Positions 33,417-42,372 of a stretch of DNA of 64,000 nucleotides are shown here, piece by piece; position 1 is the stretch's first letter, and the number at the start of each line of letters is the position of its first letter. Where the stretch lies: assembly GCA_964501335.1 (NCBI GenBank), contig CAZCTC010000002.1, positions 124,001 through 188,000 on the forward strand. The letters are read 5' to 3'. The notes under the pieces were generated by a model, which worked only from the letters and a program-made list of their open reading frames with translations, ran no database searches and was not told the DNA's origin. A program made the position numbers and the translations under genes. This stretch comes from CAZCTC01 sp964501335 (GTDB lineage Bacteria > Chloroflexota > Anaerolineae > B4-G1 > SLSP01).

Positions 33417-35747
33417 TCACATTTCACGCTCCAGCGGCAGCACCACAATAAACGTGCTCCCCTTCCCCACTTCGCTCTCCAGGCAGATCTCTCCCCCATG
33501 CGTCTCCACCACCAGCCGACAAAACGGCAATCCCAGCCCCGTCCCTCGCCGGCGCCCCTGCGAACCGTCCACCTGTTTAAATTTCTCAAAAATCCGCCCC
33601 TGCACTTCAGGAGGAATGCCGGGACCGGTATCACTTACCCCGACACACAACTGTGCCGCCTCCCCCACCATCTCCTTCCGCGCCCACACCCGAATCTCTC
33701 CCCCATCCGGCGTGAATTTAATCGCATTGTCGATCAAATTGTTAAACACCCGCGCCATCAACTGCGGATCCATCATCACCGGCGGCAAATCCAGGGCCAT
33801 CTCCACCGTCAAAGTAATCTGCGCTTCCGCCGCCAGCGGTTCCAATCGCGACAGCGTCTCCTGGATCAAAGGCTCCAAGATCACACTTTCGAGATTCAAA
33901 GGCATCTGCCCCGCCTCCAGCTTGCTGATATCCAGCAACTCATTGACCATCACCAGAATCCGCTCGCTGTTCTGCTGCGCCATCGCCAGCAATTGATCGA
34001 ACTGCGCCTGATTGTCCTTCGCCAGCGCCCGTTTCATCAACCCCAAACTGCCGATCACCACCGTCAAAGGCGAACGCAAATCGTGCACCAGCATCCCGGT
34101 CAATTCTTCCTTTAACCGGGCCAGTTCCACCTCTTCAGTCACATCCCGAAACAACAACAACCAGCCATTGACCGTCCCGGCATAATCACGGACCGGCGCC
34201 AGCGTCCGCTCCAATGACTTTCGCTCCGCGCCCAACACGACTAAATCCTGCCGCTGCCCAATTTGACGCTCCATTAAGGCCGCACAGGCCGACTCCAACT
34301 CCCCCGGTCCATACCCCATCAACCTGGCCAGCGGCACGCTCAACTCCCCCGCCGACTCGACAATCGCTCCCGTCAACTCAGACTCCGCCACACCGATCAA
34401 TTCTGCCGCCGCCGGATTCCCGGCCAGCACCCGCCAACCCGAATCCAACAACAAAATCCCCTCCCGCGTCGTCTGCAGAATCGACCTCAATTCCTGCAAC
34501 CGCCGGGAAAGTGCCTCATCCGTACGGGCATAAAGCCGCGCATTCTGGATCGCCACCGCCGCCTGCGCCGCAATCGTCATCAAAAGCTCCTGATGGGATT
34601 GATCGTAAGCATTGGGCAAATCGTAAGACTGCACCGCCAAAACGCCCAACGCCTCCGAACCGGCCATGATCGGCACCCCCAACCAGCAGGCCGCCTCCCG
34701 ACCAATCGATTCGATTCCTAACTCTTTCATCGCCGCCGTCACATTTTGGCAGATCAACAGCGGCTCGCGCTGCCGCATCACCGTCTCCGTCAATCCATTG
34801 CCCCGCCGCCGGGAGCGCCATTTCACCGATTTCCCCCCCTCCATAGCCAGAGGAAAAGAAACCTCATCTTTATCGGCATCATACAACGCCACAAAGAAAT
34901 CCTTGGCCGGCATCAACCGATCCACCTGCGTATAGACCGCCGCCAGCACCTCATCGATCTTCAAACTGGCGCTCAACGCCTGCCCCACCGCCTGCAAGCC
35001 GCTCAACTCCTGAACCCGCCGCTCCAACCGCCGGCTCGTACGATCCAGACTATGGGTAATCAACGAAGCCGCCACCAGAATCGAGGCAAATATGAGGAAG
35101 AAAAACCAACCCAGGTGGTTATAAATCAAAGCCGTCAACGGAGCAAAAACAAGCGGTATCACTTCGACGCCTAACAGGCTCGGCAGCATCTTCGCATAAG
35201 CCATAAAAGCCTTCCGTCCTCGCAGCGCCATAAATCCCGCCCCGGTAAGCGAATTGACCAGAACGTAAATCCCCCCTAAAACCAACAATCGAGGCAAAGA
35301 ATCGAACGTCACTTCCTGCAATGGCGCCCGTCCCCCCAACTCGAAATAAAGCGCCGAAGCGACATATAGACTGGTCAAATACATCGCAATATTAGCCATC
35401 GTCACCGTCACCAATGCCTGCCGCGACAATCGACGCGGCTCATTGATCGCTTCCGGCCAGCGATAACGCACAATTCCATTAATCAAAGACCCAACCACCG
35501 CCGCCCACCCCGCTCCGGAAACCCCCATCACCAGATAGGCCGCCAGAATCGTCATCGAAACCAGAGAAACATACCCTCCCGCCATCAACACCCCAAAGGT
35601 ATTGGTAAAAGCAACGAGCGTGAAAAAGAGTAAGATGGCAGGTAAAATCTCCAGAGAAGGGGAATGAAACCATGACATCACGATCAACAATAAAATCGTC
35701 ACAGTTCCACTGATTATCGCCACCCGAGTGCGCCAGATATCCGACAT
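33417..35747 (-). CDS. Membrane sensor histidine kinase with GAF and PAS domains
   Basis: A 776-residue kinase. The N-terminal 235 residues have about eight hydrophobic helices, similar in layout to a MASE-type or 7TM sensor module. A GAF domain (about 250-405) and a PAS domain (about 425-535) follow. The catalytic core has the H-box MLVHDLRSPLTVVIGSLG, N-box FNNLIDNAIKFTPDGGEI, G1 VSDTGPGIPPE and G2 GTGLGLPFC. GGGAG precedes the ATG. No response regulator is adjacent, so it is an orphan kinase and its signal is unknown. Confidence 0.9.
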   Translation of the reverse strand: MSDIWRTRVAIISGTVTILLLIVMSWFHSPSLEILPAILLFFTLVAFTNTFGVLMAGGYVSLVSMTILAAYLVMGVSGAGWAAVVGSLINGIVRYRWPEAINEPRRLSRQALVTVTMANIAMYLTSLYVASALYFELGGRAPLQEVTFDSLPRLLVLGGIYVLVNSLTGAGFMALRGRKAFMAYAKMLPSLLGVEVIPLVFAPLTALIYNHLGWFFFLIFASILVAASLITHSLDRTSRRLERRVQELSGLQAVGQALSASLKIDEVLAAVYTQVDRLMPAKDFFVALYDADKDEVSFPLAMEGGKSVKWRSRRRGNGLTETVMRQREPLLICQNVTAAMKELGIESIGREAACWLGVPIMAGSEALGVLAVQSYDLPNAYDQSHQELLMTIAAQAAVAIQNARLYARTDEALSRRLQELRSILQTTREGILLLDSGWRVLAGNPAAAELIGVAESELTGAIVESAGELSVPLARLMGYGPGELESACAALMERQIGQRQDLVVLGAERKSLERTLAPVRDYAGTVNGWLLLFRDVTEEVELARLKEELTGMLVHDLRSPLTVVIGSLGLMKRALAKDNQAQFDQLLAMAQQNSERILVMVNELLDISKLEAGQMPLNLESVILEPLIQETLSRLEPLAAEAQITLTVEMALDLPPVMMDPQLMARVFNNLIDNAIKFTPDGGEIRVWARKEMVGEAAQLCVGVSDTGPGIPPEVQGRIFEKFKQVDGSQGRRRGTGLGLPFCRLVVETHGGEICLESEVGKGSTFIVVLPLEREM

Positions 35748-35879
35748 CGATGAAATCTCCCCTGTAATGTAAACTAATCCCGATTGCTACCTTTAATATA
35801 CCAGTCCTTAATTTTACTCAAATTATCATCTTTGAAAACAAAAACCCAAAAAACGTAGTACCGCATAATTCGCTCAGAA

Positions 35880-36480
35880 CTCACCGCAGAAACGCAGAAT
35901 CCGCAGAGAAAAAAGCTTAAAAAGCCTCTTTTGTCTCTCTCGGCGCTCTCTGCGCCTCTGCGGTGTATATCTCTCTGTATGCGAGGTTTATCGCCGGGTT
36001 ACTTTTGCGGTACTGCCGAAAAACTCCCCCCCCACCCCGCGCGTCGCCTCCCCCCCCCCACAAAAGCCTCTTGCGGGACGCTAAAAAACACTCACCCTCA
36101 CAGGCACAGAAAGAAAAAACCATATTTTCGGCGGCTTTCCGAAGCCGCCGAAAATATAAATAAAAAAACTTCTCTCCCCCCACCCCGCGCGTCGCCTCCA
36201 ACCGCACAAAAACCTCTTGCCGGACGCTAAAAAACTGTTTCTCCCCACAAAATGCACACCCGCACAGGCAGAAAAAGAAAATGCCATGTTTTCGCGCGCA
36301 TTCTTAGGCGCGCGAAAACATAAATAAAAAACTTCTCTCCCTGCTTCGCACCGCGCGTCGCCTCCAACCGCACAAAAACCTCTTGCCGGACGCTAAAATG
36401 CTCCCCACAAAGCAAAGAAAAGCATTTGGGCGCACCCTGACAGGGTGCGCCCAAAATACAAAAAACAATCCACACCTCAC
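35880..36480. repeat. Cluster of hairpin repeats and CTCTGYG tracts
   Basis: The gap 35748-36482 has a CTCTGCG tract (35883-35970) and three hairpins: 36122-36157 (TTCGGCGGCTT stem), 36286-36321 (TTCGCGCGC stem) and 36425-36455 (TTTGGGCGCACCCTG stem). The first two are each followed by the same arm, with GCGCGTCGCCTCCAACCGCA then CTTGCCGGACGCTAAAA. Two near-identical copies side by side show the element is a unit of about 110-120 bases. No gene is supported here. Confidence 0.8.
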
Positions 36481-36482
36481 CA

Positions 36483-37580
36483 TCAAGGCCGGGGAGGCAA
36501 TTGATCTTCAGGAATCCCCTGATAAACCTCATCATAAGAGTGGAACTGACTCTTCACAATCAACTCATAAAGGTTATCCTTATTGAGCTGAAACACCGGC
36601 AGGAAAAGGCAGGGCACACTGCCCGTCTTCACCGCCCCATTCGTCAATTCATCCAACGAATAGGTCTTCAAATCCGAAATCTGCTGCCCTTCCAGCAACT
36701 TCACCACCAAATCCACCGATAACGGCGCCAGATTGCGGACATCCTTAAACACCGAAACGGTCAATTCTCCCTTAGCAATGCTGTTACATCCGTTAATTGT
36801 GGCATCCTGCCCCGAAATAGGAATCTTACCGGCCAATCCATGCTCTCGCAAAGCATTTAAAGCGCCCAAAGCCGTATTATCGTTCGAAGCCACCACCGCA
36901 TCGATGTCATCCTTCTGCTCGGTGAGAATCTCTTCCATCAACTTCTGCGCATTTTCGGCCAGCCACTTCTCAACCCAGGGATCGGCCACAATCTCGATCT
37001 TATCCTCATACTGCCCCAGGATTTCCAGCTGTCCCTTACGGAAAAGGATGGCATTGTTGTCGGTTTCACTTCCGCCCAATAACACAATCCGCGCCTTCCC
37101 CTTGGACGCCACATCCCAGTTCTCCATATCCAGCGCCTGCAACACTCCCATCGCCTGCTGCCGTCCCACTTCGATGTTGTTGAATGAAATATAAGCCGCG
37201 ATGTTGGAAGAGCGGATCAAACGATCATAAGCGATAACCAGAATCCCTGCTTCCGCGGCCCGATCCACCAGAGGAATCACCGCCTCCCCATCCTGGGCCA
37301 CAATAAACAGGGCCTTTACCCCTTGATCGATCATCGAATTGATCTGCTCTTTCTGCAAATCAACATTGTGATCGGCAACGGTACTGATCACTTCGTACCC
37401 CTTCTCTTCCAATAGCCTCCGCAGCATGGCATCTTCCATCCGCCAGCGTTCGTTTTCAAAATCGGAAAAAGAAAGGCCAACCTTGGTCTTACGCCCGCCC
37501 GTACATCCGGCCAATCCACCCACCACCAGCATAATTGCCGTCAACACCATCAAAAACCGGGAAAAGTTACAGCGCCGCAT
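36483..37580 (-). CDS. Sugar ABC transporter solute-binding lipoprotein (periplasmic-binding-like, XylF/RbsB type)
   Basis: About 365 residues, start chosen at ATG 37578-37580, six bases after GGAGG; the longer upstream frame only reads into the next gene. The lipoprotein signal is clear (FLMVLTAIMLVVGGLAGC). The binding domain has the type 1 periplasmic-binding fold: KVGLSFSDFENERWRMEDAM, DQGVKALFIVAQDGEAV, AYDRLIRSSNIAAYISFNNI, VVASNDNTALGALNALRE and ISGQDATINGCNSIAKGE. These match D-xylose or multi-sugar binding proteins. No permease or ATPase is next to it. Confidence 0.88.
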   Translation of the reverse strand: MRRCNFSRFLMVLTAIMLVVGGLAGCTGGRKTKVGLSFSDFENERWRMEDAMLRRLLEEKGYEVISTVADHNVDLQKEQINSMIDQGVKALFIVAQDGEAVIPLVDRAAEAGILVIAYDRLIRSSNIAAYISFNNIEVGRQQAMGVLQALDMENWDVASKGKARIVLLGGSETDNNAILFRKGQLEILGQYEDKIEIVADPWVEKWLAENAQKLMEEILTEQKDDIDAVVASNDNTALGALNALREHGLAGKIPISGQDATINGCNSIAKGELTVSVFKDVRNLAPLSVDLVVKLLEGQQISDLKTYSLDELTNGAVKTGSVPCLFLPVFQLNKDNLYELIVKSQFHSYDEVYQGIPEDQLPPRP

Positions 37581-37608
37581 TGTAAGCCTCCGTAAAAATT
37601 CCAAACGA

Positions 37609-38061
37609 CTACTCTTCTTCCTCTTCTTCCAACTCGATTGAATTCTCCATCTCCTCACATTCATCGACCAACGAATCCACCACGAGCTTAAAGTAAGCCG
37701 CATCCATAATCCGCAGATCCACGCTGTATTCACAGCAATAGGTCAAATTCCCTTCCTCATCTTCCTCAATACACCAGTTCCCAATCGAGAGCTCGCCATT
37801 GCGTCGCATCAACAGCGTAGAAAGCTCATGCGGCAGCTCATCTTCCGATTCAAAACTCCAAACACTCGGCACACTGAAATCCACGGCTTTTTCATTGCGG
37901 TAAATATAGATCGTTTGCTCGTTGCCAGATTCTTCCATCTCAAACTCAATCACAGCCGAATCCGAATCAACCTCAGCAACGGACCATTTGTTCTCCTTGG
38001 CAAATTGTTCAATACTTCGCTTGAAATTTCCACCGCTAAAAAGATCAAAGAACCCTGCCAT
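37609..38061 (-). CDS. YbjN-like small acidic protein
   Basis: A 150-residue protein with GGAGG seven bases before the ATG. The alternating helix-strand pattern (FAKENKWSVAEVDSDSAVIE, QTIYIYRNEKAVDFSVPSVW, ELPHELSTLLMRRNGELSIG, FKLVVDSLVDECEEMENS) resembles the YbjN/type III secretion chaperone-like fold. It ends in a poly-Glu tail. It lies 28 bases before the sugar-binding gene and could share its transcript. A chaperone-like role is inference. Confidence 0.55.
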   Translation of the reverse strand: MAGFFDLFSGGNFKRSIEQFAKENKWSVAEVDSDSAVIEFEMEESGNEQTIYIYRNEKAVDFSVPSVWSFESEDELPHELSTLLMRRNGELSIGNWCIEEDEEGNLTYCCEYSVDLRIMDAAYFKLVVDSLVDECEEMENSIELEEEEEE

Positions 38062-38227
38062 AGATATACCTCCTTAGTCAAAGTGAGTTTTAGATCCGAT
38101 AGGAAAAAGTGGGTAGAATCCTGGCACAAACTATCTCACCCGAGGAACATAAGGTTAAGATCCCGGATTCCGCTATGCTTTCATTATAAGTCCACCCCTA
38201 TCAGCGTCAAGCCATCTTTTTTTATTT

Positions 38228-38410
38228 ATGTTTGCGCGCGCATCAGAATGCGCGCGCAAACATAGTCTCTTCCTTACGTTTCCCCTGTCAGGGTTTACGT
38301 TCTAGAAAATCTCCTCTCTTCTTCTCTGTGCCCTCTGTGCCTCTGTGGTGAATTCTCTTATTTTTGCTGTCTACTGTCTACTTTCTACTGTCTACTTTTC
38401 ATTGTATAAT
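38228..38410. repeat. Hairpin, CTCTGTG tract, CTACTGT repeats and a -10-like box
   Basis: The gap 38062-38442 holds the hairpin 38228-38263 (ATGTTTGCGCGCGCAT, CAGA loop), a CTCTGTG tract (38315-38352) and three CTACTGT-type units (38367-38397). TATAAT at 38405-38410 lies 33 bases before the membrane-nuclease start; no good -35 hexamer accompanies it. Confidence 0.65.
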
Positions 38411-38442
38411 GCCCCCATCCTGAAAATCATGAGGACTTTGCC

Positions 38443-39180
38443 ATGCACAGCCCGACATCTCTCCAGACACTCCTCATCGCGCTCTTAACCTTTACCTTCA
38501 ATTTCTGGCCGCTGCTCTTAGCCGTCGCCTGCATCAAAATCCGCAACCATCCCCTGCGCGCCTTCTTCTTCACCTGGGGAATTCTCCTCACCATTCGACT
38601 CTTCCTGGTCGGCACCGGCGATCCCCTGACCACCCTCTTCATCCCCGAACCCTACAACACCGTCATCTTCTTCAGCCTTGGCCTCCTGGTCATGGCCGTT
38701 CTTTACATTCGCGCCCGCTGGCTTGAAATGCGCCGCACCAAAACCGGCCGCTCCATCACCACCCTCGAAGAACTTAAACAGATCTCCCCCCTCGAATTTG
38801 AAGAACTGGTCGTCGAACTCTTCCAGGCCTTGGGCCACGAGGCCTATCGCATCGGCGCAATCGGCGATCACGGCGTCGATGTGATTGTCCAAACGAAAAA
38901 CGGGGAAAAATGCATCGTCCAGTGCAAACGCTGGCGCGGCTACGTCGGAGAACCGGTGATCCGAGACTTCTACGGGGTGATGCAACACGAAAAAGCGGAT
39001 AAAGGGGTAGTCATTACCGCGGGAAAATTCTCCCACGCCGCCCAGGAATGGGCTCAAGGCAAACCCATCGCCCTCTACGACGGCGAGGAATTCCTGAAAT
39101 TATGGAAACGGGCGCATACCCGCCGCGCCCGTCCCCGTAACGACAGCACCAGCCTTACCTTCCAGCGCTCCATCGAATAA
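38443..39180 (+). CDS. Membrane-anchored Mrr-type restriction endonuclease-like protein
   Basis: A 245-residue protein with three hydrophobic segments (about 10-28, 40-58 and 70-88), then a soluble Mrr_cat domain. The nuclease motif is complete: ISPLEFEELVVELFQALGHE, the catalytic Asp in GDHGVDVIVQ and the QxK in CIVQCKRWRG. The domain continues with VIRDFYGVMQHEKADKGVVI. Mrr-like enzymes cut modified or foreign DNA, and membrane-tethered versions occur in several lineages. The short basic C-terminus may bind DNA. There is no methyltransferase nearby. Defence against incoming DNA is plausible, as is a housekeeping role. Confidence 0.82.
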   Translation: MHSPTSLQTLLIALLTFTFNFWPLLLAVACIKIRNHPLRAFFFTWGILLTIRLFLVGTGDPLTTLFIPEPYNTVIFFSLGLLVMAVLYIRARWLEMRRTKTGRSITTLEELKQISPLEFEELVVELFQALGHEAYRIGAIGDHGVDVIVQTKNGEKCIVQCKRWRGYVGEPVIRDFYGVMQHEKADKGVVITAGKFSHAAQEWAQGKPIALYDGEEFLKLWKRAHTRRARPRNDSTSLTFQRSIE

Positions 39181-39214
39181 ATTTCGCTTCTTGCGATGGT
39201 TCATCAGCCGGTTA

Positions 39215-39425
39215 AAACAGTCTTCGCGTCCCGCAGCAGGTGATTTCCCGGCAAAAAACGACGCGCGGGGAAAGGATGTTCTTTGTTGTGTTTTCGCGGG
39301 CTTCAGAAAGCCCGCGAAAACACAGATTTTTTCTCTCACATTTTCCCGATTGACCGCACAGGTCGATAAATTCTCTGCCTATTTTTCGGCAGCTTCCTCA
39401 AACCGCCGAAAAGCGAGTATTCTCT
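39215..39425. repeat. Hairpin composite repeat and a degraded second copy
   Basis: The arm CGTCCCGCAGCAGGTGAT with CCCGGCAAAAAACGACGCGC precedes the perfect hairpin 39287-39324 (TGTGTTTTCGCGGGCTT, CAGA loop). A degraded hairpin with mismatches follows at about 39382-39412. The gap separates the convergent nuclease and polymerase genes. Confidence 0.75.
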
Positions 39426-39463
39426 TCCAGTCTTCCTTCTTCCAATCTTCCAGCCTTCCGCTC

Positions 39464-42271
39464 TTAGATCCCTTCCATCTCTTCCCAGTTCTTCCCCGCC
39501 TCCACATCCACCTTGAGCGGGACCTGCAACGTCCAGGCACCTTCCATCGCCTCGCGCAGCAGAGATGTGACCGCAGGCAACTCCTCCGGCAAAGCCTCCA
39601 GCACCAGCTCGTCATGGACCTGCAAAATCATCCGGGCCCGCAGCCCTGACTCCGCCAGCGCCCGCGCCAGCCGCAGCATCGCCACCTTGATAATATCCGC
39701 CGCCGTCCCCTGGATCGGCGCATTGATCGCCATCCGCAGCGCCGCCTGCCGCTGATTGCCCGGCAGCTTATTGCCCGGCGCCAGTTCGGGGAAATAACGG
39801 CGTCGCCCCATCAACGTCTCCACATATCCCAGCGTCCCCGCCTCGTTCTGAATCCGCTCCATCGTCTCATGCACCTTTGGGAAACGCTCGAAGTAACGCT
39901 GAATGAAACGATCCGCCTCCTCAGCCGAAATGCCCAGCTGCGAAGCCAGACCGTAAGCCGTCTGACCATACATCAGCCCGAAATTCACCGCCTTGGCCAC
40001 CCGCCGTTGATCCTTGGTCACTTCAGCCAGCGGCACACCGTAAACCGCCGCCGCCGTGCTCGCATGGATATCCTCCCCCTTGCCAAAGGCCTCCAACAGT
40101 CCCGGATCGCCGGAAATGTGCGCCAGAATCCGCAATTCCACCTGCGAATAGTCCGCCCCCACCAGAATCCACCCCTCGGGAGCGATAAAAGCCTTGCGCA
40201 CCCGCCGTCCATCCTCGGTACGGATCGGAATATTCTGCAAATTCGGGTCCGATGAGGACAGCCGCCCCGTCACTGCCCCCGTCTGATTGAAAGAAGTGTG
40301 TACCCGCCCCGTCGTCGGATTGATCAACTGCGGCAGCGCATCCACATAGGTCGACTTCAACTTGGAAAGCGACCGATGCTCCAAAATCTTATCCACAATC
40401 GGATGCTCTCCCTGCAACCGCTCCAGCGTCCCCGCATCGGTCGAATGATGCCCCGACTGCGTCTTCCGCACGCCCTTCGCCGAGAGCTTCAACCGCTCGA
40501 AAAGCACATTCGAAAGCTGCTGCGTCGAATTGATATTGAACGGGCCGCCCGCCAGCTGGTAAATCTCCGCCTCCAGCCCCCGCAGCCGCGTCCCCAATTC
40601 CTTAGAGAGTTCTTCCAGATAAGGCCGATCCAGCTGCACACCCGTCATCTCCATCGCCGCCAGCACCGGAATCAACGGCATCTCCAACTCTTCGACCAGC
40701 TTCGTCTGCCCCCGCTCGGCCAGCTCGGGCAACTGCTTCAGCCCCAATTGCAGCGTCATATCGGCGTCGGCGCTGGCATACGGCACCACCTTCCGCAACG
40801 CCACCGCCTCCATCGTCACCTGATCCTTACCTCGCCCGATCAATTCCTGGATCTCGGTCATCTGGACACCCAGCCGGCTCCAGGCCAGCGGCTTCAACCC
40901 CAACGCCGCAGTCCCCGGATTGAGCACCCACTCCGCAATCATCGGATCGTAGAAAGGCCCGACCATCGGCAAACCGTTCCGCCGCAACAGCTTGAGATCA
41001 TACTTCAAATTGTGCCCGACTTTACGGATCGCCGGATCGGCCAATAACGGCCCCAACGCCTGCACGATAGCCTCCATCGGCAGCACCGGTTCTCCCTCCG
41101 GCGCCCGCACCGGCAGATACCACGCCGTCCCCACCCGATCCGTCAACGAGATCCCCACCAGATCCGCCTGCATCGTATCGATCGCCGTAGATTCGGTATC
41201 GATCGCCAGCCAGGCCTTCTCGCCGGCCTGAGCCAGCCCCGCGCGCAGCTCCGTCCCCAACGCCTCCAAAGCCGCCCCATCGGCCACCAACCGGTAATCG
41301 CCCAGCATCACCGGATCGGACTCTTCGGCCGCCGTCTCAAAAAGCGAAAGCTGCCCCCCCGCCTTGCGCGCCGGCGCAGCGGTCAGCGCCGCCGCCGGAC
41401 GCAGCGTCTCGGGCAACCGATCCAGCAGCGTGCGGAACTCCAGCTCCCGCATCAACGACTGCATCCAGTTCGCATTGTACCCCGCGCCCAATCGCGCCGA
41501 CTGGATATCCAGCTTCACCGGCACATCCCGTACAATCGTCGCCAGATGCCGGCTCAGATAGGCCTTATCCTTGCCCTCTTCCAACGCCTTGCGATACCGC
41601 GCCGCAATCTCATCCAGATGGTTGTAAACCTCATCCAGCGTACCGTACTGTTGCAGCAGCGCAATCGCCCCCTTCTCCCCTACACCCGAAACGCCGGGGA
41701 TATTGTCGGAAGTATCGCCCAACAAAGCTTTGAGATCGATCAACTGATCCGGCGTCAACCCATATTTCTCCAACACAGCCACGGGCGTATAACGTAGTGT
41801 ATCGGAAAAGCGCCGGCCCGACGTAATGACCGTCACATGGTCCGAGACCAGTTGCAACGCATCCCGATCCCCGGTCACAATAAAGACCTCCAACCCTTCC
41901 GCCTCGCCCTGCCGTGAAAGCGTGCCCAACAGATCGTCCGCCTCGAAATCATCCAGATCCACTGCCGGAATGCCCAACGCCGCCACCACCTCGCGAATGC
42001 GCTCCATCTGCACGCGCATCTCATCCGGCATATGGGCCCGGGTCGCTTTGTAATCCACATAGTCGCGCACCCGAAACGAAGGCCCTTTGTCGAAGGTAAC
42101 GATCACATATTCGGGATTCAGATCGTTCAAAACGCCCAACAACATCGAGGTAAAGCCGAACACAGCGTTCGTCAATTCGCCCTTGGAGTTCTTCAAATCG
42201 GGGGGCAAAGCGTGGAAAGCGCGATAGGCCAGGGAATGGCCGTCCACCAAAACCAGTTTGGAATTTCCCAT
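39464..42271 (-). CDS. polA: DNA polymerase I
   Basis: A 935-residue enzyme with all three domains. The 5'-3' exonuclease (about 1-290) has LVDGHSLAYRAFHA and the acidic cluster DLDDFEADDLLG. The 3'-5' proofreading domain (about 350-520) keeps AIDTEST, GHNLKYDLKLL and the YASADAD motif, so it should be active. The polymerase domain (about 560-935) has DPNLQNIPIRTEDGRRVRKA, the catalytic ADYSQVELR, the O-helix RRVAKAVNFGLMYGQ and QVHDELVLE. It fills gaps in replication and repair. AGGAGG precedes the ATG. Confidence 0.97.
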   Translation of the reverse strand: MGNSKLVLVDGHSLAYRAFHALPPDLKNSKGELTNAVFGFTSMLLGVLNDLNPEYVIVTFDKGPSFRVRDYVDYKATRAHMPDEMRVQMERIREVVAALGIPAVDLDDFEADDLLGTLSRQGEAEGLEVFIVTGDRDALQLVSDHVTVITSGRRFSDTLRYTPVAVLEKYGLTPDQLIDLKALLGDTSDNIPGVSGVGEKGAIALLQQYGTLDEVYNHLDEIAARYRKALEEGKDKAYLSRHLATIVRDVPVKLDIQSARLGAGYNANWMQSLMRELEFRTLLDRLPETLRPAAALTAAPARKAGGQLSLFETAAEESDPVMLGDYRLVADGAALEALGTELRAGLAQAGEKAWLAIDTESTAIDTMQADLVGISLTDRVGTAWYLPVRAPEGEPVLPMEAIVQALGPLLADPAIRKVGHNLKYDLKLLRRNGLPMVGPFYDPMIAEWVLNPGTAALGLKPLAWSRLGVQMTEIQELIGRGKDQVTMEAVALRKVVPYASADADMTLQLGLKQLPELAERGQTKLVEELEMPLIPVLAAMEMTGVQLDRPYLEELSKELGTRLRGLEAEIYQLAGGPFNINSTQQLSNVLFERLKLSAKGVRKTQSGHHSTDAGTLERLQGEHPIVDKILEHRSLSKLKSTYVDALPQLINPTTGRVHTSFNQTGAVTGRLSSSDPNLQNIPIRTEDGRRVRKAFIAPEGWILVGADYSQVELRILAHISGDPGLLEAFGKGEDIHASTAAAVYGVPLAEVTKDQRRVAKAVNFGLMYGQTAYGLASQLGISAEEADRFIQRYFERFPKVHETMERIQNEAGTLGYVETLMGRRRYFPELAPGNKLPGNQRQAALRMAINAPIQGTAADIIKVAMLRLARALAESGLRARMILQVHDELVLEALPEELPAVTSLLREAMEGAWTLQVPLKVDVEAGKNWEEMEGI

Positions 42272-42305
42272 GGATTACCTCCTCAAACGAAGGGGAAAAT
42301 GAGAG

Positions 42306-42372
42306 CATTTTGCGCGCGCCCCTCCGGGGCGCGCGCAAAATGTTGTCTACTGTCTACTTGCTACTGTCTACT
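42306..42372. repeat. Hairpin plus CTACTGT heptamers between the CpXC gene and polA
   Basis: CATTTTGCGCGCGCCCC pairs with GGGGCGCGCGCAAAATG (42306-42342) and is followed by TGTCTACTGTCTACTTGCTAC-type heptamers up to 42372. The heptamers run into the stop region of the CpXC gene. Confidence 0.75.

Noticed and set aside
37581..37733. N-terminal extension of the sugar-binding protein
   Set aside because: The extension lies inside the next gene read in another frame, while the ATG at 37580 has a good GGAGG and starts a clear lipoprotein signal.
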